64,000 nucleotides of DNA, taken from positions 4,781 to 68,780 of the forward strand of contig CAJKVH010000007.1 of NCBI GenBank assembly GCA_905203305.1, given 5' to 3'. Numbering within the stretch: position 1 is the first letter of the stretch; every line of letters begins with the position of its first letter. Made by a program: the position numbers and the translations under genes. Positions 26,752-35,732 of the stretch are shown here, piece by piece. Source of the stretch: an uncultured Eubacteriales bacterium. Its GTDB lineage: Bacteria > Bacillota > Clostridia > TANB77 > CAG-508. The notes below the pieces were generated by a model. It had not been told where the DNA came from. It searched no databases and worked only from the letters and a program-made list of their open reading frames with translations.

Positions 26752-27981
26752 ATGATAAATATAAATGAAAATTTTTTAAATTTACAAGATAGCTATTTAT
26801 TTTCAACAGTAGCAAAAAAGGTAGCAGAATTTACTAAAAATAATCCAGACAAAAAAGTAATAAAACTAGGAATAGGAGATGTTACTAAACCAATAGTTCC
26901 AGCTGTAATAGAAGCAATGCATAAAGCAACAGATGAACTTGCAAAACCAGAAACATTTAGAGGATATGGACCAGAGCAAGGATATGATTTCTTAAGAAAT
27001 GCAATTGTAGAAAATGACTTTAAAGGATTAGGCATAGAGCCAGATGAAATATTTGTATCAGATGGAGCAAAATGTGATTGTGGAAATATAGTAGATATAT
27101 TTGGAAAAGATAATAAAGTTGCAATAACAGATCCAGTATATCCAGTATATTTAGATACAAATGTTATGTCAGGAAGAAGTGGAAACTATAATGAAAAAAC
27201 TGGAATGTATGAAAATGTAGTATATATGCCTGTAACAAAAGAAAACAATTTTGTACCAGAACTTCCAAAAGAACATGTAGATATGATATATCTTTGTTTC
27301 CCAAATAACCCAACAGGAACAGTTTTAAAGAAAGAAGATCTTAAAAAATTTGTAGACTATGCAAAAATAAATAAATCAGTAATATTATTTGATGCAGCGT
27401 ATGAAGTATTTATAGAAGAAGAAAATGTACCACATAGTATATATGAAATAGAAGGTGCAAAAGATGTTGCAATAGAATTTAGAAGCTTTTCAAAAACAGC
27501 AGGATTTACAGGAGTAAGATGTGCTTATGCAGTTGTTCCTAAAACACTTTATGGTTACACAAAAAATGGAGAAAAAGTAGAACTAAATAAATTATGGAAT
27601 AGAAGAACAACAACAAAATTTAATGGAGTATCTTATGTTGTTCAAAGAGCAGCAGAAGCAACATATTCTAAAGAAGGAAGAAAGCAAATCTTAGAAAATA
27701 TAAAATATTATAAAGAAAATGCAAAAATAATAAAAGAAGGATTACAAGAAGCTGGATTTGAAGTATTTGGAGGAGTGAACTCACCTTATATTTGGTTAAA
27801 GACACCAAACAATATGAAATCATGGGAATTCTTTGATAAGTTATTAGAAAAAGCAAATGTTGTTGGAACACCTGGAAGTGGATTCGGACCATCAGGAGAA
27901 GGATATTTTAGATTAACAGCATTTGGAACACAAGAAAATTCTATAGAAGCAATAAAAAGAATAAAAGAAATAGAATGGTAA
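26752..27981 (+). CDS. dapL: LL-diaminopimelate aminotransferase
   Basis: DapL makes LL-diaminopimelate directly from tetrahydrodipicolinate and glutamate using PLP. The 409-residue length and the sequence FRGYGPEQGYDFLRNAI, FVSDGAKCDCGNI, CFPNNPTGTV and the PLP-lysine region FRSFSKTAGFTGVRC are diagnostic. Presence of DapL with DapF implies the succinyl and acetyl branches may be absent. It overlaps nothing; ruvA starts 13 bases downstream. Confidence 0.96.
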   Translation: MININENFLNLQDSYLFSTVAKKVAEFTKNNPDKKVIKLGIGDVTKPIVPAVIEAMHKATDELAKPETFRGYGPEQGYDFLRNAIVENDFKGLGIEPDEIFVSDGAKCDCGNIVDIFGKDNKVAITDPVYPVYLDTNVMSGRSGNYNEKTGMYENVVYMPVTKENNFVPELPKEHVDMIYLCFPNNPTGTVLKKEDLKKFVDYAKINKSVILFDAAYEVFIEEENVPHSIYEIEGAKDVAIEFRSFSKTAGFTGVRCAYAVVPKTLYGYTKNGEKVELNKLWNRRTTTKFNGVSYVVQRAAEATYSKEGRKQILENIKYYKENAKIIKEGLQEAGFEVFGGVNSPYIWLKTPNNMKSWEFFDKLLEKANVVGTPGSGFGPSGEGYFRLTAFGTQENSIEAIKRIKEIEW

Positions 27982-27994
27982 AAACGGAGGAAAA

Positions 27995-28616
27995 ATGTTA
28001 GCATACATAAAGGGAGAATTAGCATCAAAAACAAGAGAATATATAGTTATAGATGTTGGAGGTCTTGGGTATAAAGTATTTATGTCAAACCTTGCAATGG
28101 AAAATGTAGGAAAGATAGGAGATATCGTAAAAGTACATACATATTACAGAGTTATGGAAGATGACATAAGCATATTTGGATTTAATACACAAGAAGAATT
28201 AAGGTTATTTGAATTATTAATATCAGTAAGCCGGAGTTGGTGCCAAAACAGCAATAAATATGTTAGGCGAAATTGAGCCATCTGATTTTGCAATAGCAAT
28301 AATTTCTAATGATATAAATAAACTAAAAAAATTGCCAGGAATAGGACCAAAAACAGCTCAAAGAATAGTTTTAGAATTAAAAGACAAATTAAAGAAAGAA
28401 AAACAAATAGAAGAATTATCAATTGCAAGTAATAAATCTTTAGAAATGAAAAAAGCAATTGAAAAAGACAGCAAAGAAGAAGAGGCGTTTACTGCACTTC
28501 AGGTGTTAGGATATACAGGAAAAGAAATAGAAAAAGCAATGCAAAAAATAGATAAAAATAATATGACACTAGAAGAACTTATAAAAGCAGGGCTAAGAGA
28601 GCTTGCAAAAAAATAA
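27995..28616 (+). CDS. ruvA: Holliday junction helicase subunit RuvA, with CGG shift
   Basis: RuvA binds Holliday junctions and loads the RuvB motor. The first 79 codons cover the OB domain (MLAYIKGELASK, VDVGGLGYKV-like core). The zero frame then hits CGG at 28232. Skipping its C gives LLISVSGVGAKTAINML, the first helix-hairpin-helix, followed by the second (LPGIGPKTAQRIVLEL) and domain III, for 206 residues in all. ruvB, its usual partner, is not next to it; tgt follows. Confidence 0.94.
28232..28234 (+). other. CGG +1 shift site in ruvA
   Basis: AGC CGG AGT in the zero frame; skipping C gives AGC GGA GTT GGT, Ser-Gly-Val-Gly, within the DNA-binding helix-hairpin-helix. Confidence 0.93.
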
Positions 28617-28627
28617 AGATAAAATCT

Positions 28628-28660
28628 GGACGGTTCTTATTAAGGGCCGTCCTAAAGTGT
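28628..28660 (+). repeat. Hairpin resembling a dispersed ACGGTTCTT element
   Basis: GGACGG (28628-28633) and CCGTCC (28647-28652) form a GC-rich stem without a T run, followed by TAAAGTGTC. The sequence looks like one of the short GC-rich elements scattered in clostridial genomes, and is different from the 34-bp repeat here. Confidence 0.4.
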
Positions 28661-28679
28661 CAAAAGAAGGGAGAAATAT

Positions 28680-29807
28680 ATGCCAGCAATAACCTATGAG
28701 TTATTACATGTAGATAAAAATTCAGGAGCAAGAAGAGGAGTTGTACATACTCCACATGGAGATATACAAACACCGATCTTTATGCCAGTTGGAACACTTG
28801 CAACAGTAAAAGCAATGTCACCAGAAGAATTAAAAGAAGATGTTAAAGCCCAAATAATATTATCAAATACATATCATTTATATTTAAGACCAGGTCATGA
28901 CTTAGTAAAAGAAGCAGGTGGACTTCATAAATTCATGAACTGGGATAGACCAATACTAACAGATAGTGGAGGATTCCAAGTTTTTAGTTTAAGTGGACTA
29001 AGAAAAATAACAGAAGAAGGTGTAATGTTTAATTCACATTTAGATGGAAGCAAGCACATGTTTACACCAGAAAAAGTAATGGAAATAGAAGAAGCACTTG
29101 GTGCAGATATCATAATGGCATTTGATGAATGCTGTCCATATCCATCAGATTATGAATACACAAAAAAATCTATGGAAAGAACAACAAGATGGGCAAAAAG
29201 GTGTAAAGAAGCTCATAAAACAGAAAATCAAGGTCTATTTGGAATTATCCAAGGAGGATTTTATAAAGAGTTAAGAGAAAAATCAGCAGAAGACTTAAAA
29301 AAATTAGACTTCCCAGGATACGCAATTGGTGGAATAAGTGTTGGAGAACCAAAGAAAGAATTTTTGGATATTTTACGTTTTACAACACCTCTAATGCCAG
29401 AAAATAAACCAAGATATTTAATGGGAGTTGGAACACCAGACTATTTAATAGAAGCAGCACTTAGCGGAATAGATATGTGTGACTGTGTATTGCCAACTCG
29501 CTTAGCAAGACATGGAACAGCAATGACATCAAAGGGAAAATTAGTAATAAGAAATCAAAACTTTGCAAGAGATTGGAATAAATTAGATGATGAATGTGAC
29601 TGCTATACATGTAGAAACTATACAAGAGCCTATTTAAGACACCTAATAAAAACAAATGAAATATTAGGAATGAGATTATTATCATTACATAATTTAAGAT
29701 TCTTGACTAAATTAATGGAAAGAGTTAGAATAGAAATAGAGCACGATAATTTATTAGGATTTAGAGAAGAATTCTATAAAAAATATGGATATAATGAAAT
29801 AATTTAG
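28680..29807 (+). CDS. tgt: tRNA-guanine transglycosylase
   Basis: A 375-residue enzyme that inserts a queuosine precursor at tRNA position 34. Motifs include TPIFMPVGT, the catalytic DSGGFQVFSLS, FDECCPYPSD, GGISVGEP and the zinc site with CDCYTCRNYTRAYLRHL. The order ruvA-tgt recalls the common ruvAB-queA-tgt cluster, but ruvB and queA are not here. Confidence 0.97.
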   Translation: MPAITYELLHVDKNSGARRGVVHTPHGDIQTPIFMPVGTLATVKAMSPEELKEDVKAQIILSNTYHLYLRPGHDLVKEAGGLHKFMNWDRPILTDSGGFQVFSLSGLRKITEEGVMFNSHLDGSKHMFTPEKVMEIEEALGADIIMAFDECCPYPSDYEYTKKSMERTTRWAKRCKEAHKTENQGLFGIIQGGFYKELREKSAEDLKKLDFPGYAIGGISVGEPKKEFLDILRFTTPLMPENKPRYLMGVGTPDYLIEAALSGIDMCDCVLPTRLARHGTAMTSKGKLVIRNQNFARDWNKLDDECDCYTCRNYTRAYLRHLIKTNEILGMRLLSLHNLRFLTKLMERVRIEIEHDNLLGFREEFYKKYGYNEII

Positions 29808-29817
29808 GGGGGATTGT

Positions 29818-31266
29818 ATGAGATTAATAGATGAAGAAGAAGTTCAAGCCCAGAAAATAAAAAATCAAAAAACAAAAAGATTAATAATAATTTCAATAGT
29901 TTTATTATTAGTATTATGTTCTGGAATAATAGCATTAATAGCATACAGAATAGCAAATCCAACTCAAATTACAACATATATTGACGGTGTAAAGGTAAAT
30001 AACTTTGATCAAATATTGGATTTTTCAACAGATGAAAATGGAAAAACTCAAATTTATATACCAATAAGAGATTTTGCATCATATTTAAATGCAGTAAATA
30101 CAGAGTTTAAGTACCAAACATTCAAAGGAGATTACAACCCAAAGACAGAAGAAGACAATAAATGTTATGTATATAGAGATGGTTATGAAGTAGCAATGTT
30201 TACGAAAAAATCAAAAACAATATATAAACTAAATTTACAAGAAAAGTCAGAAGAATATGAAGAATGTACAACCGACAAAGATATATTTGAAAACTATGGA
30301 AAATTATATGCATCAGTAGACGGAATAGAAAAAGGATATAATGTTTCATTTTCATATGATGAAAAGAAAAAAATTGTAACAATATACACTTTAGATTATA
30401 TAACAAACCAACATAAAGCAGCATTAGAAGGAAAGACAATAGCAAATTATGGAGAGATGGAAGTAAGTGAAAAATATTCAGATTGTAAATCAATTTTTGA
30501 TGGATTAATAATTGTACAAGCATCAAATGGAAAATATGGAATTATAAAAACAACAGATTATTCGTCATTTGTACTAGAACCTCAATATGATGATATAAGT
30601 TATATAAGTGATTCAGAAACATTTTTAGTAAGTAGTAATAACAAAGTAGGATTATTTACTAAGGATGGAAAAAGAAAAATTGATTTAGTTTATGATAAAA
30701 TTACATCAATGGGACAAGATTCAAAGCTATATGCAGTAGAAACAAATGGAATGTATGGTGTAGTTGATGAAAATGGTAAAATTGTAATTTATCCAGAATA
30801 TAATCAAGTTGGAACAGATGTAAGTAGTTTTTCATATACAGGAATAAAAAATGGGTATATTCTTTTAAATAAATTAATACCAGTTGAACAAGATGATATG
30901 TGGGCATTCTTTGATTTAACAGGAAAAAGAGTATCAGATGGATTTAAATATAAAAATATAGGATGTGCAAGTGTTAAAAATGGAAACAATATATATCCAT
31001 TATTACAAATACCAGACTATAATGTAATTGTTGTTAGTGATGAAGAAGGTAAATATGCTTTTATGGATACAACAGGAAATGATTCAATATTAAACTTCTT
31101 GTTTGATGAAATTTATATAAAAGTGTCAGAAGGAGAAGAAACATATTGGATGACATTTAGAGGAAAAGAATATGAAGTATTAAAATATTTAAAACAATCA
31201 AATGTAAAACAAAATACATTAGAAACAGTAACAAATGCAATAAATACAACAAATGCAAATCAATAA
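29818..31266 (+). CDS. Membrane-anchored WG-repeat protein
   Basis: A 482-residue protein with a short charged N-terminus and one signal-anchor helix (residues 21-44). It continues with a stalk resembling the copper-amine-oxidase N-terminal domain (YIPIRDFASYLNA, about 60-160). The rest is a series of WG-type repeats, for example GKYGIIKTTD, KVGLFTKDGK, MYGVVDENGKIVIYPEYNQ and WAFFDLTGK. It should sit outside the membrane. The tail is Asn/Thr-rich. A GGGG-rich Shine-Dalgarno follows tgt by 10 bases. The role is unknown. Confidence 0.72.
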   Translation: MRLIDEEEVQAQKIKNQKTKRLIIISIVLLLVLCSGIIALIAYRIANPTQITTYIDGVKVNNFDQILDFSTDENGKTQIYIPIRDFASYLNAVNTEFKYQTFKGDYNPKTEEDNKCYVYRDGYEVAMFTKKSKTIYKLNLQEKSEEYEECTTDKDIFENYGKLYASVDGIEKGYNVSFSYDEKKKIVTIYTLDYITNQHKAALEGKTIANYGEMEVSEKYSDCKSIFDGLIIVQASNGKYGIIKTTDYSSFVLEPQYDDISYISDSETFLVSSNNKVGLFTKDGKRKIDLVYDKITSMGQDSKLYAVETNGMYGVVDENGKIVIYPEYNQVGTDVSSFSYTGIKNGYILLNKLIPVEQDDMWAFFDLTGKRVSDGFKYKNIGCASVKNGNNIYPLLQIPDYNVIVVSDEEGKYAFMDTTGNDSILNFLFDEIYIKVSEGEETYWMTFRGKEYEVLKYLKQSNVKQNTLETVTNAINTTNANQ

Positions 31267-31315
31267 GTTCTAAAATAAAGTTTTCTTTCATATACATATA
31301 ATAAGGAGGATGTAT

Positions 31316-31510
31316 ATGAAGGAAAACATTTTTTTTAAGGTAGGATATGCAGATTTTATAAAAAGTAAAAAAGAAAAATGGACAAGCAAATTAATAAGAA
31401 AAATATTAGAACATAAAATAGTTTGTATATTACTAACAACAATAATAGTATGTACTGTAACAAATTGTATTCTTATTTATAGATTTATTGAAAAAATTCA
31501 AAATTTGTAG
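31316..31510 (+). CDS. Small single-pass membrane protein
   Basis: A 64-residue protein with a lysine-rich N-terminal half and one hydrophobic helix (IVCILLTTIIVCTVTNCILIY). The ATG at 31316 is spaced from GGAGG, whereas the ATG at 31310 touches it. Function unknown. Confidence 0.6.
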   Translation: MKENIFFKVGYADFIKSKKEKWTSKLIRKILEHKIVCILLTTIIVCTVTNCILIYRFIEKIQNL

Positions 31511-31541
31511 TAAAATAGAGTGGTAAAAAGGAGATGTGGCA

Positions 31542-32405
31542 ATGATTGTAGCAAATGAATGGAAAGATTATAAAATAATTGATATGGCAGATGGCCAAAA
31601 ATTAGAAAAATGGGGAAACATTACTTTATCAAGACCTGATCCACAAATAATATGGAATAATAGGAGTTTTCCAGAAAGATGGAAAAAAGCAGATGCTATT
31701 TATTCAAGAAGTAAAACAGGTGGAGGAGCTTGGAAGTATAATAAAAAATTACCAGCAAATTGGCAAATAAATTATAAAAATTTAACATTTAATATAAAAC
31801 CAATGGGATTTAAACATACAGGTTTGTTTCCTGAGCAAGCAGTTAATTGGGACTGGATGATAAATAAAATAAAATCATCAAAAAGAGAAATAAAAGTGCT
31901 AAATCTATTTGCATATACAGGAGGTGCTACAGTTGCTTGTATGTCTGCGGGAGCTACAGTATGCCATGTAGATAGTTCAAAAGGAATGGTAGCTTGGGCA
32001 AAAGAAAATGTAGCAAGTTCAAAATTAAATGAGAAAAAAGTTAGATACATAGTAGATGATGTAAACAAATTTGTTAGTAGAGAAATAAGAAGAGGAAACA
32101 AATATGATGCGATAATTATGGATCCACCATCTTATGGAAGAGGAGCAAAAGGAGAAGTTTGGCAATTTGAAAATAATATATATGATTTAGTAGAATTATG
32201 TACTAATGTATTATCAGACAATCCTTTATTTTTCTTAATTAACTCATACACAACAGGAATATCAAGTACAGTTTTAGCAAATATATTAAACTTAACAGTA
32301 AATAAAAAACATAAAGGAAAAATAGATGCAGGGGAAATTGGTTTACCAATGGAAAATTCAAAGCTTGTTTTACCTTGTGGAATTTATGGAAGATGGGAAG
32401 ATTAA
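31542..32405 (+). CDS. Class I SAM-dependent rRNA methyltransferase (RlmI/RlmK-like)
   Basis: A 287-residue Rossmann-fold methyltransferase. SAM motif I is LNLFAYTGGATVACMSAG and the catalytic/substrate motif is IMDPPSYGRG, typical of RNA and m5C-type methyltransferases. The group is close to the catalytic half of RlmK/RlmI. I use the ATG at 31542, 8 bases from AGGAG; an in-frame GTG lies at 31536. The following pseudouridine synthase begins one base after its stop, implying coupled RNA-modifying enzymes. Confidence 0.85.
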   Translation: MIVANEWKDYKIIDMADGQKLEKWGNITLSRPDPQIIWNNRSFPERWKKADAIYSRSKTGGGAWKYNKKLPANWQINYKNLTFNIKPMGFKHTGLFPEQAVNWDWMINKIKSSKREIKVLNLFAYTGGATVACMSAGATVCHVDSSKGMVAWAKENVASSKLNEKKVRYIVDDVNKFVSREIRRGNKYDAIIMDPPSYGRGAKGEVWQFENNIYDLVELCTNVLSDNPLFFLINSYTTGISSTVLANILNLTVNKKHKGKIDAGEIGLPMENSKLVLPCGIYGRWED

Positions 32406-32406
32406 A

Positions 32407-33076
32407 ATGAAAGTATTATATGAAGATAATCACATAATAGCAGTAGAAAAAGAACCAAATATTCCATCACAAGAGGATAAAACAGGAGATATAGACATGT
32501 TAACTCTGGTAAAAACATATATAAAAGAAAAATATAAAAAGCCAGGAGAAGTATATATTGGTTTAGTACATAGGTTAGACAGGCCAGTTGGTGGAATAAT
32601 GGTATTTGCAAGAACATCTAAAGCAGCATCTAGATTAAGTGAACAAATAAGAAATAAAACATTTAAAAAGAGATATCTGGCAGTTGTTGATGGAAAATTT
32701 AAAACAGAAAAAGGAAGCCTAGAAAATTATTTATATAAAGATGAGAGAAATAATATTAGCAAAGTTGTAAATAAAGATAAGAAAAATGCCAAACTTGCAA
32801 AACTTGATTATGAAGTATTAAATTATGATGACAAAAGAGATTTAAGTTTAGTAAAAATAGATTTACATACACGGAAGGCATCATCAAATAAGAGTTCAAA
32901 TGTCAAATTTTGGACATAGCCTATTTGGTGATCAAAAATATGGTGTAAGAGGAAAAGGAAAACAAATAAGACTTTGGGCGTATGAAGTAGAATTTGAACA
33001 CCCAACAAAAAAAGAAAAAATAAAAATTTTAGACTATCCAGAATGGAGTATGTGTAAAACAATAGGTTTAAATTAG
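32407..33076 (+). CDS. RluA-family pseudouridine synthase, with CGG shift
   Basis: A 222-residue pseudouridine synthase of the RluA/RluD group, without an S4 domain. The catalytic-aspartate motif is HRLDRPVGGIMVFA. The zero frame meets CGG at 32872. Skipping its C gives DLHTGRHHQIRVQMSNFG, the invariant GRxHQIR motif, and the frame continues to 33076. The start at 32407 begins the family sequence MKVLYEDNHIIAVEK. A terminator follows. Confidence 0.92.
32872..32874 (+). other. CGG +1 shift site in the RluA-family gene
   Basis: ACA CGG AAG in the zero frame; skipping C gives ACA GGA AGG CAT, Thr-Gly-Arg-His, the conserved TGRxHQ motif. Confidence 0.93.
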
Positions 33077-33103
33077 AAGAAGATTTTTTGTCTTCTTTTT
33101 TAT
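33075..33103 (+). terminator. Terminator after the pseudouridine synthase
   Basis: AAGAAGA pairs with TCTTCTT and is followed by a T run. Confidence 0.8.
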
Positions 33104-33148
33104 TTTGTAAAAAATATACAAAAAAATTAATTTTTTTTTGAAAAAAGC

Positions 33149-33177
33149 TTGCAAAATAAGAAGAAGTGTATTAGAAT
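33149..33177 (+). promoter_or_regulatory. Promoter of the mraZ division cluster
   Basis: TTGCAA (33149-33154) and TAGAAT (33172-33177) with 17-base spacing, directly upstream of the MraZ boxes. Confidence 0.6.
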
Positions 33178-33185
33178 TTAATCGA

Positions 33186-33210
33186 AGTGGAAAAAAGTGG
33201 TACAAAGTGG
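33186..33210 (+). promoter_or_regulatory. Three-box MraZ operator
   Basis: AGTGG occurs three times at exactly 10-base intervals (33186, 33196 and 33206), the known MraZ operator layout of direct repeats on one DNA face. It lies between the promoter and mraZ, consistent with autoregulation. Confidence 0.85.
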
Positions 33211-33224
33211 GGTGAAATTTAACT

Positions 33225-33650
33225 ATGTTGATGGGTGAATACGAACATACTTTGGATGCAAAAGGCAGAATATCAATGCCAGCAAAGCTAAGAAAAGATA
33301 TGGGAGATACATTTATCTTAACAAAAGGATTAGATGGATGTTTATTTGCTTTTTCACAAGAAGAATGGTTAAATTTTGAAACAAAACTAAAATCATTACC
33401 ACTATCAGACAAAAATGCTAGAAATTTTGTAAGATTTTTCTTAGCAGGAGCTACTGAATGCGAAATAGATAAACAAGGAAGATTTTTAATTCCAATGAAT
33501 TTAAGAGAAGCAGCATCATTAGAAAAAGAAGCAGTAATTATTGGAGTTGGGACAAGATTAGAAATCTGGAACAAATCTATTTGGGATGCAAAAGATGCTG
33601 AAATTTCAGTAGATGAAATAGCTCAAAATATGACAATGTTAGGTATATAA
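33225..33650 (+). CDS. mraZ: Transcriptional regulator MraZ
   Basis: A 141-residue AbrB-fold regulator that heads the division and cell-wall cluster. Two MraZ repeats are visible, each with the DxxGR core: GEYEHTLDAKGRISMPAKLR and ECEIDKQGRFLIPMNLR. Its operator of three AGTGG boxes lies immediately upstream. rsmH follows after an unusually long 380-base gap. Confidence 0.96.
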   Translation: MLMGEYEHTLDAKGRISMPAKLRKDMGDTFILTKGLDGCLFAFSQEEWLNFETKLKSLPLSDKNARNFVRFFLAGATECEIDKQGRFLIPMNLREAASLEKEAVIIGVGTRLEIWNKSIWDAKDAEISVDEIAQNMTMLGI

Positions 33651-34002
33651 TCTTTTCAAATAGAAAAGTTTATATAAAAATCAGGAACTGAAATTTTTCA
33701 GGGAATGGTTATGTTAAGATACAAAGGAAAAAAATACGAAAGAAAAATTCTAAAAAACAAAAGATAAAGTTAACAAAAGTTAAAAATACAAAAGAAATCC
33801 CTATTTCTTACCAAAGATAAAAAACAAAAGAGAAAAATACCAAAGTAAAAATAAAACAAAAGAATATGTACAAGAACCTAAGAAAAAAATACATAGGAAA
33901 AGTGTACATAAGATTTTTATATACATAAGAGATAGTTAGCAGCTGGTATTTTCTTAAAAGTAATACTAGCTGCTAAAAACATATAACCCTTAAGAAAGGA
34001 GA
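33651..34002 (+). promoter_or_regulatory. Long AT-rich gap with a 15-bp hairpin between mraZ and rsmH
   Basis: I see no gene. A 15-bp stem with one G-U pair joins 33936-33950 (TTAGCAGCTGGTATT) to 33962-33976 across an 11-base loop and is not followed by a T run. A weaker CTGAAA/TTTCAG stem lies near 33690. The middle is low-complexity A-rich sequence. Confidence 0.5.
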
Positions 34003-34033
34003 AGCTTATTTTAAAAATAAGCTAATAATTGTG
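33995..34033 (+). promoter_or_regulatory. Hairpin between Shine-Dalgarno and GTG start of rsmH
   Basis: AAAGGAG ends at 34001 and the GTG start is at 34031, too far for normal pairing. AGCTTATT (34003-34010) and AATAAGCT (34016-34023) form an 8-bp stem between them; folding it leaves about 8 unpaired bases, near the usual spacing. Confidence 0.6.
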
Positions 34034-34963
34034 GAATTTAAGCATAAGCCAGTATTATTAAATGAATGTATAGAAGGATTAAAAATAAAACCAGATGGAA
34101 TCTATGTTGATGGAACATTAGGTGGAGCAGGCCATAGCAAAGAAATAGCAAAAAGACTTGATAGTAAAAAAGGTCTATTAATAGGAATTGATAGAGATGA
34201 AGAAGCTTTAATGGCAGCAAAAGAGAATTTAAAAGATTACCCAAATGTAAAATACATACATGGAAACCATGATGATATAAAAGAAATATTAGAAAAATTA
34301 GAAATAGAAAAAGTAGATGGAATTTTACTAGATTTAGGAGTATCTTCATATCAATTAGATGAAAGAAATCGTGGATTTAGTTATTTAGGATCAAATGAAC
34401 TAGATATGAGAATGGACAAAACTCAAAGATTAACAGCTATGGAAGTGGTAAATAACTATAAAGAAGAACATTTAGCAAATATAATCTATGAATATGGAGA
34501 AGAAAGATATTCAAGAAACATTGCCAAAAATATCTGTATTGAAAGAAGAAAAAAGAAAATTGAAACAACAGATGAACTTGTAAAAATAATAGAAAAATCA
34601 ATACCAAGATTAAATCCAAAAGAAGGACATCCAGCTAAAAGAACATTTCAGGCAATAAGAATTGAAGTAAACAATGAAATAAAACCATTAGAAGAAACAA
34701 TAAAAAATTCAATAGATGTATTAAATAAAGGCGGAAGATTATGTGTAATTACATTCCATTCGTTAGAAGACAGAGCTGTAAAACAAGCAATGAATAGAGC
34801 AAAAGGAATGTGCACATGTCCAAAAGACATACCGTATTGTGTATGTGGGGCAAAAGAACTAGGAAAAGTAATTACCAAAAAGCCAATAATTGCAAGTGAA
34901 GAAGAACAAAAAGAAAACTCAAGATCAAAAAGTGCCAAACTAAGGATTTTTGAAAAGATATAA
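34031..34963 (+). CDS. rsmH: 16S rRNA (cytosine-1402-N4) methyltransferase RsmH
   Basis: A 310-residue RsmH (MraW). SAM motif DGTLGGAGHSKEI, the DLGVSSYQLDERNRGFSY block, the KRTFQAIRIEVN helix and the C-terminal CxC-rich part are all present. The start is GTG (MEFKHKPVLLNECIEGL); translation appears to depend on a hairpin that brings the Shine-Dalgarno close. It belongs to the mraZ cluster. Confidence 0.96.
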   Translation: MEFKHKPVLLNECIEGLKIKPDGIYVDGTLGGAGHSKEIAKRLDSKKGLLIGIDRDEEALMAAKENLKDYPNVKYIHGNHDDIKEILEKLEIEKVDGILLDLGVSSYQLDERNRGFSYLGSNELDMRMDKTQRLTAMEVVNNYKEEHLANIIYEYGEERYSRNIAKNICIERRKKKIETTDELVKIIEKSIPRLNPKEGHPAKRTFQAIRIEVNNEIKPLEETIKNSIDVLNKGGRLCVITFHSLEDRAVKQAMNRAKGMCTCPKDIPYCVCGAKELGKVITKKPIIASEEEQKENSRSKSAKLRIFEKI

Positions 34964-35008
34964 AGAGGATAAATGTACAAAATGAAAAGAGGTGAATAAA
35001 AATAACTT

Positions 35009-35530
35009 ATGGAAAAATTCAACTATGAGTATGGGACAACACCAAGAAAGCTTGAACCAGAATATGATCCAAGAAGAATAAAAAAATCAAAAGAAGAAAT
35101 AAAAAGACAAAGAAAAATAAATGAAAGACAAAAAAAAGAAGCTTTAAAAATGGAAAAAAAGAAACATAATAAAAATGTAGCTTTAGTTGCAGCAATATTC
35201 TTAGTACTACTAACTATAAGTTATAGAAGTTCACTAATAAATGAAAGATTTAATGAAATTCAAAACTCAAAAGAAAAACTAGCAGCAATACAGAAAACAA
35301 ATGGACAATTAGAAGTAAGCATAGAAAGTAGTTTAAATTTAAGTAGTGTTAAAAATGCAGCAAAAGATAAACTTGGAATGCAAGAACTTGATAACAACCA
35401 AAAAGTATATGTAACATTAGATAAAAAAGATTATGTAGAAGGTTCATCAGAAGATATAGATATAACAAATGATGATAATTCTAATGATACATGGTATAAA
35501 AAAATAATAAATAAAGTTTTAAAAAAATAA
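35009..35530 (+). CDS. FtsL-like septum protein
   Basis: A 173-residue bitopic protein: a basic cytoplasmic N-terminus (about 1-50), one membrane helix (VALVAAIFLVLLTISY, about 52-68) and an extracytoplasmic coiled-coil region, the FtsL/DivIC layout. Its place between rsmH and a transpeptidase gene is the ftsL position of the division cluster. Sequence similarity alone is weak, as usual for FtsL. A terminator follows. Confidence 0.72.
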   Translation: MEKFNYEYGTTPRKLEPEYDPRRIKKSKEEIKRQRKINERQKKEALKMEKKKHNKNVALVAAIFLVLLTISYRSSLINERFNEIQNSKEKLAAIQKTNGQLEVSIESSLNLSSVKNAAKDKLGMQELDNNQKVYVTLDKKDYVEGSSEDIDITNDDNSNDTWYKKIINKVLKK

Positions 35531-35535
35531 AATAA

Positions 35536-35563
35536 ACTCCCTATTTTAGGGAGTATTTTTTTG
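35536..35563 (+). terminator. Terminator after ftsL-like gene
   Basis: ACTCCCTA and TAGGGAGT form a perfect 8-bp stem followed by a T run. Confidence 0.9.
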
Positions 35564-35615
35564 TCTTTTAAGTAATATAAAGCTAAAAGTAAAATAAAAT
35601 AGTATTAAGTATTTC

Positions 35616-35716
35616 ATTTCCCATTTGGGGACGGAGTTTTTAGGGGAAATATGTTCACTATACATAGGTGTTTTCTTAATATATTTCCCCTAAAAACTCC
35701 GTCCCCAAATGGGAAA
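35616..35716. repeat. Perfect inverted pair of the dispersed GC-rich repeat
   Basis: One copy in reverse (about 35616-35650) and one forward (about 35682-35716) form arms of about 34 bp that match exactly, around a 31-base spacer. In RNA this would be a very long hairpin just ahead of the transpeptidase gene, whose Shine-Dalgarno begins immediately after it. Confidence 0.9.
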
Positions 35717-35732
35717 AAGAGAAGGAGAAAGA

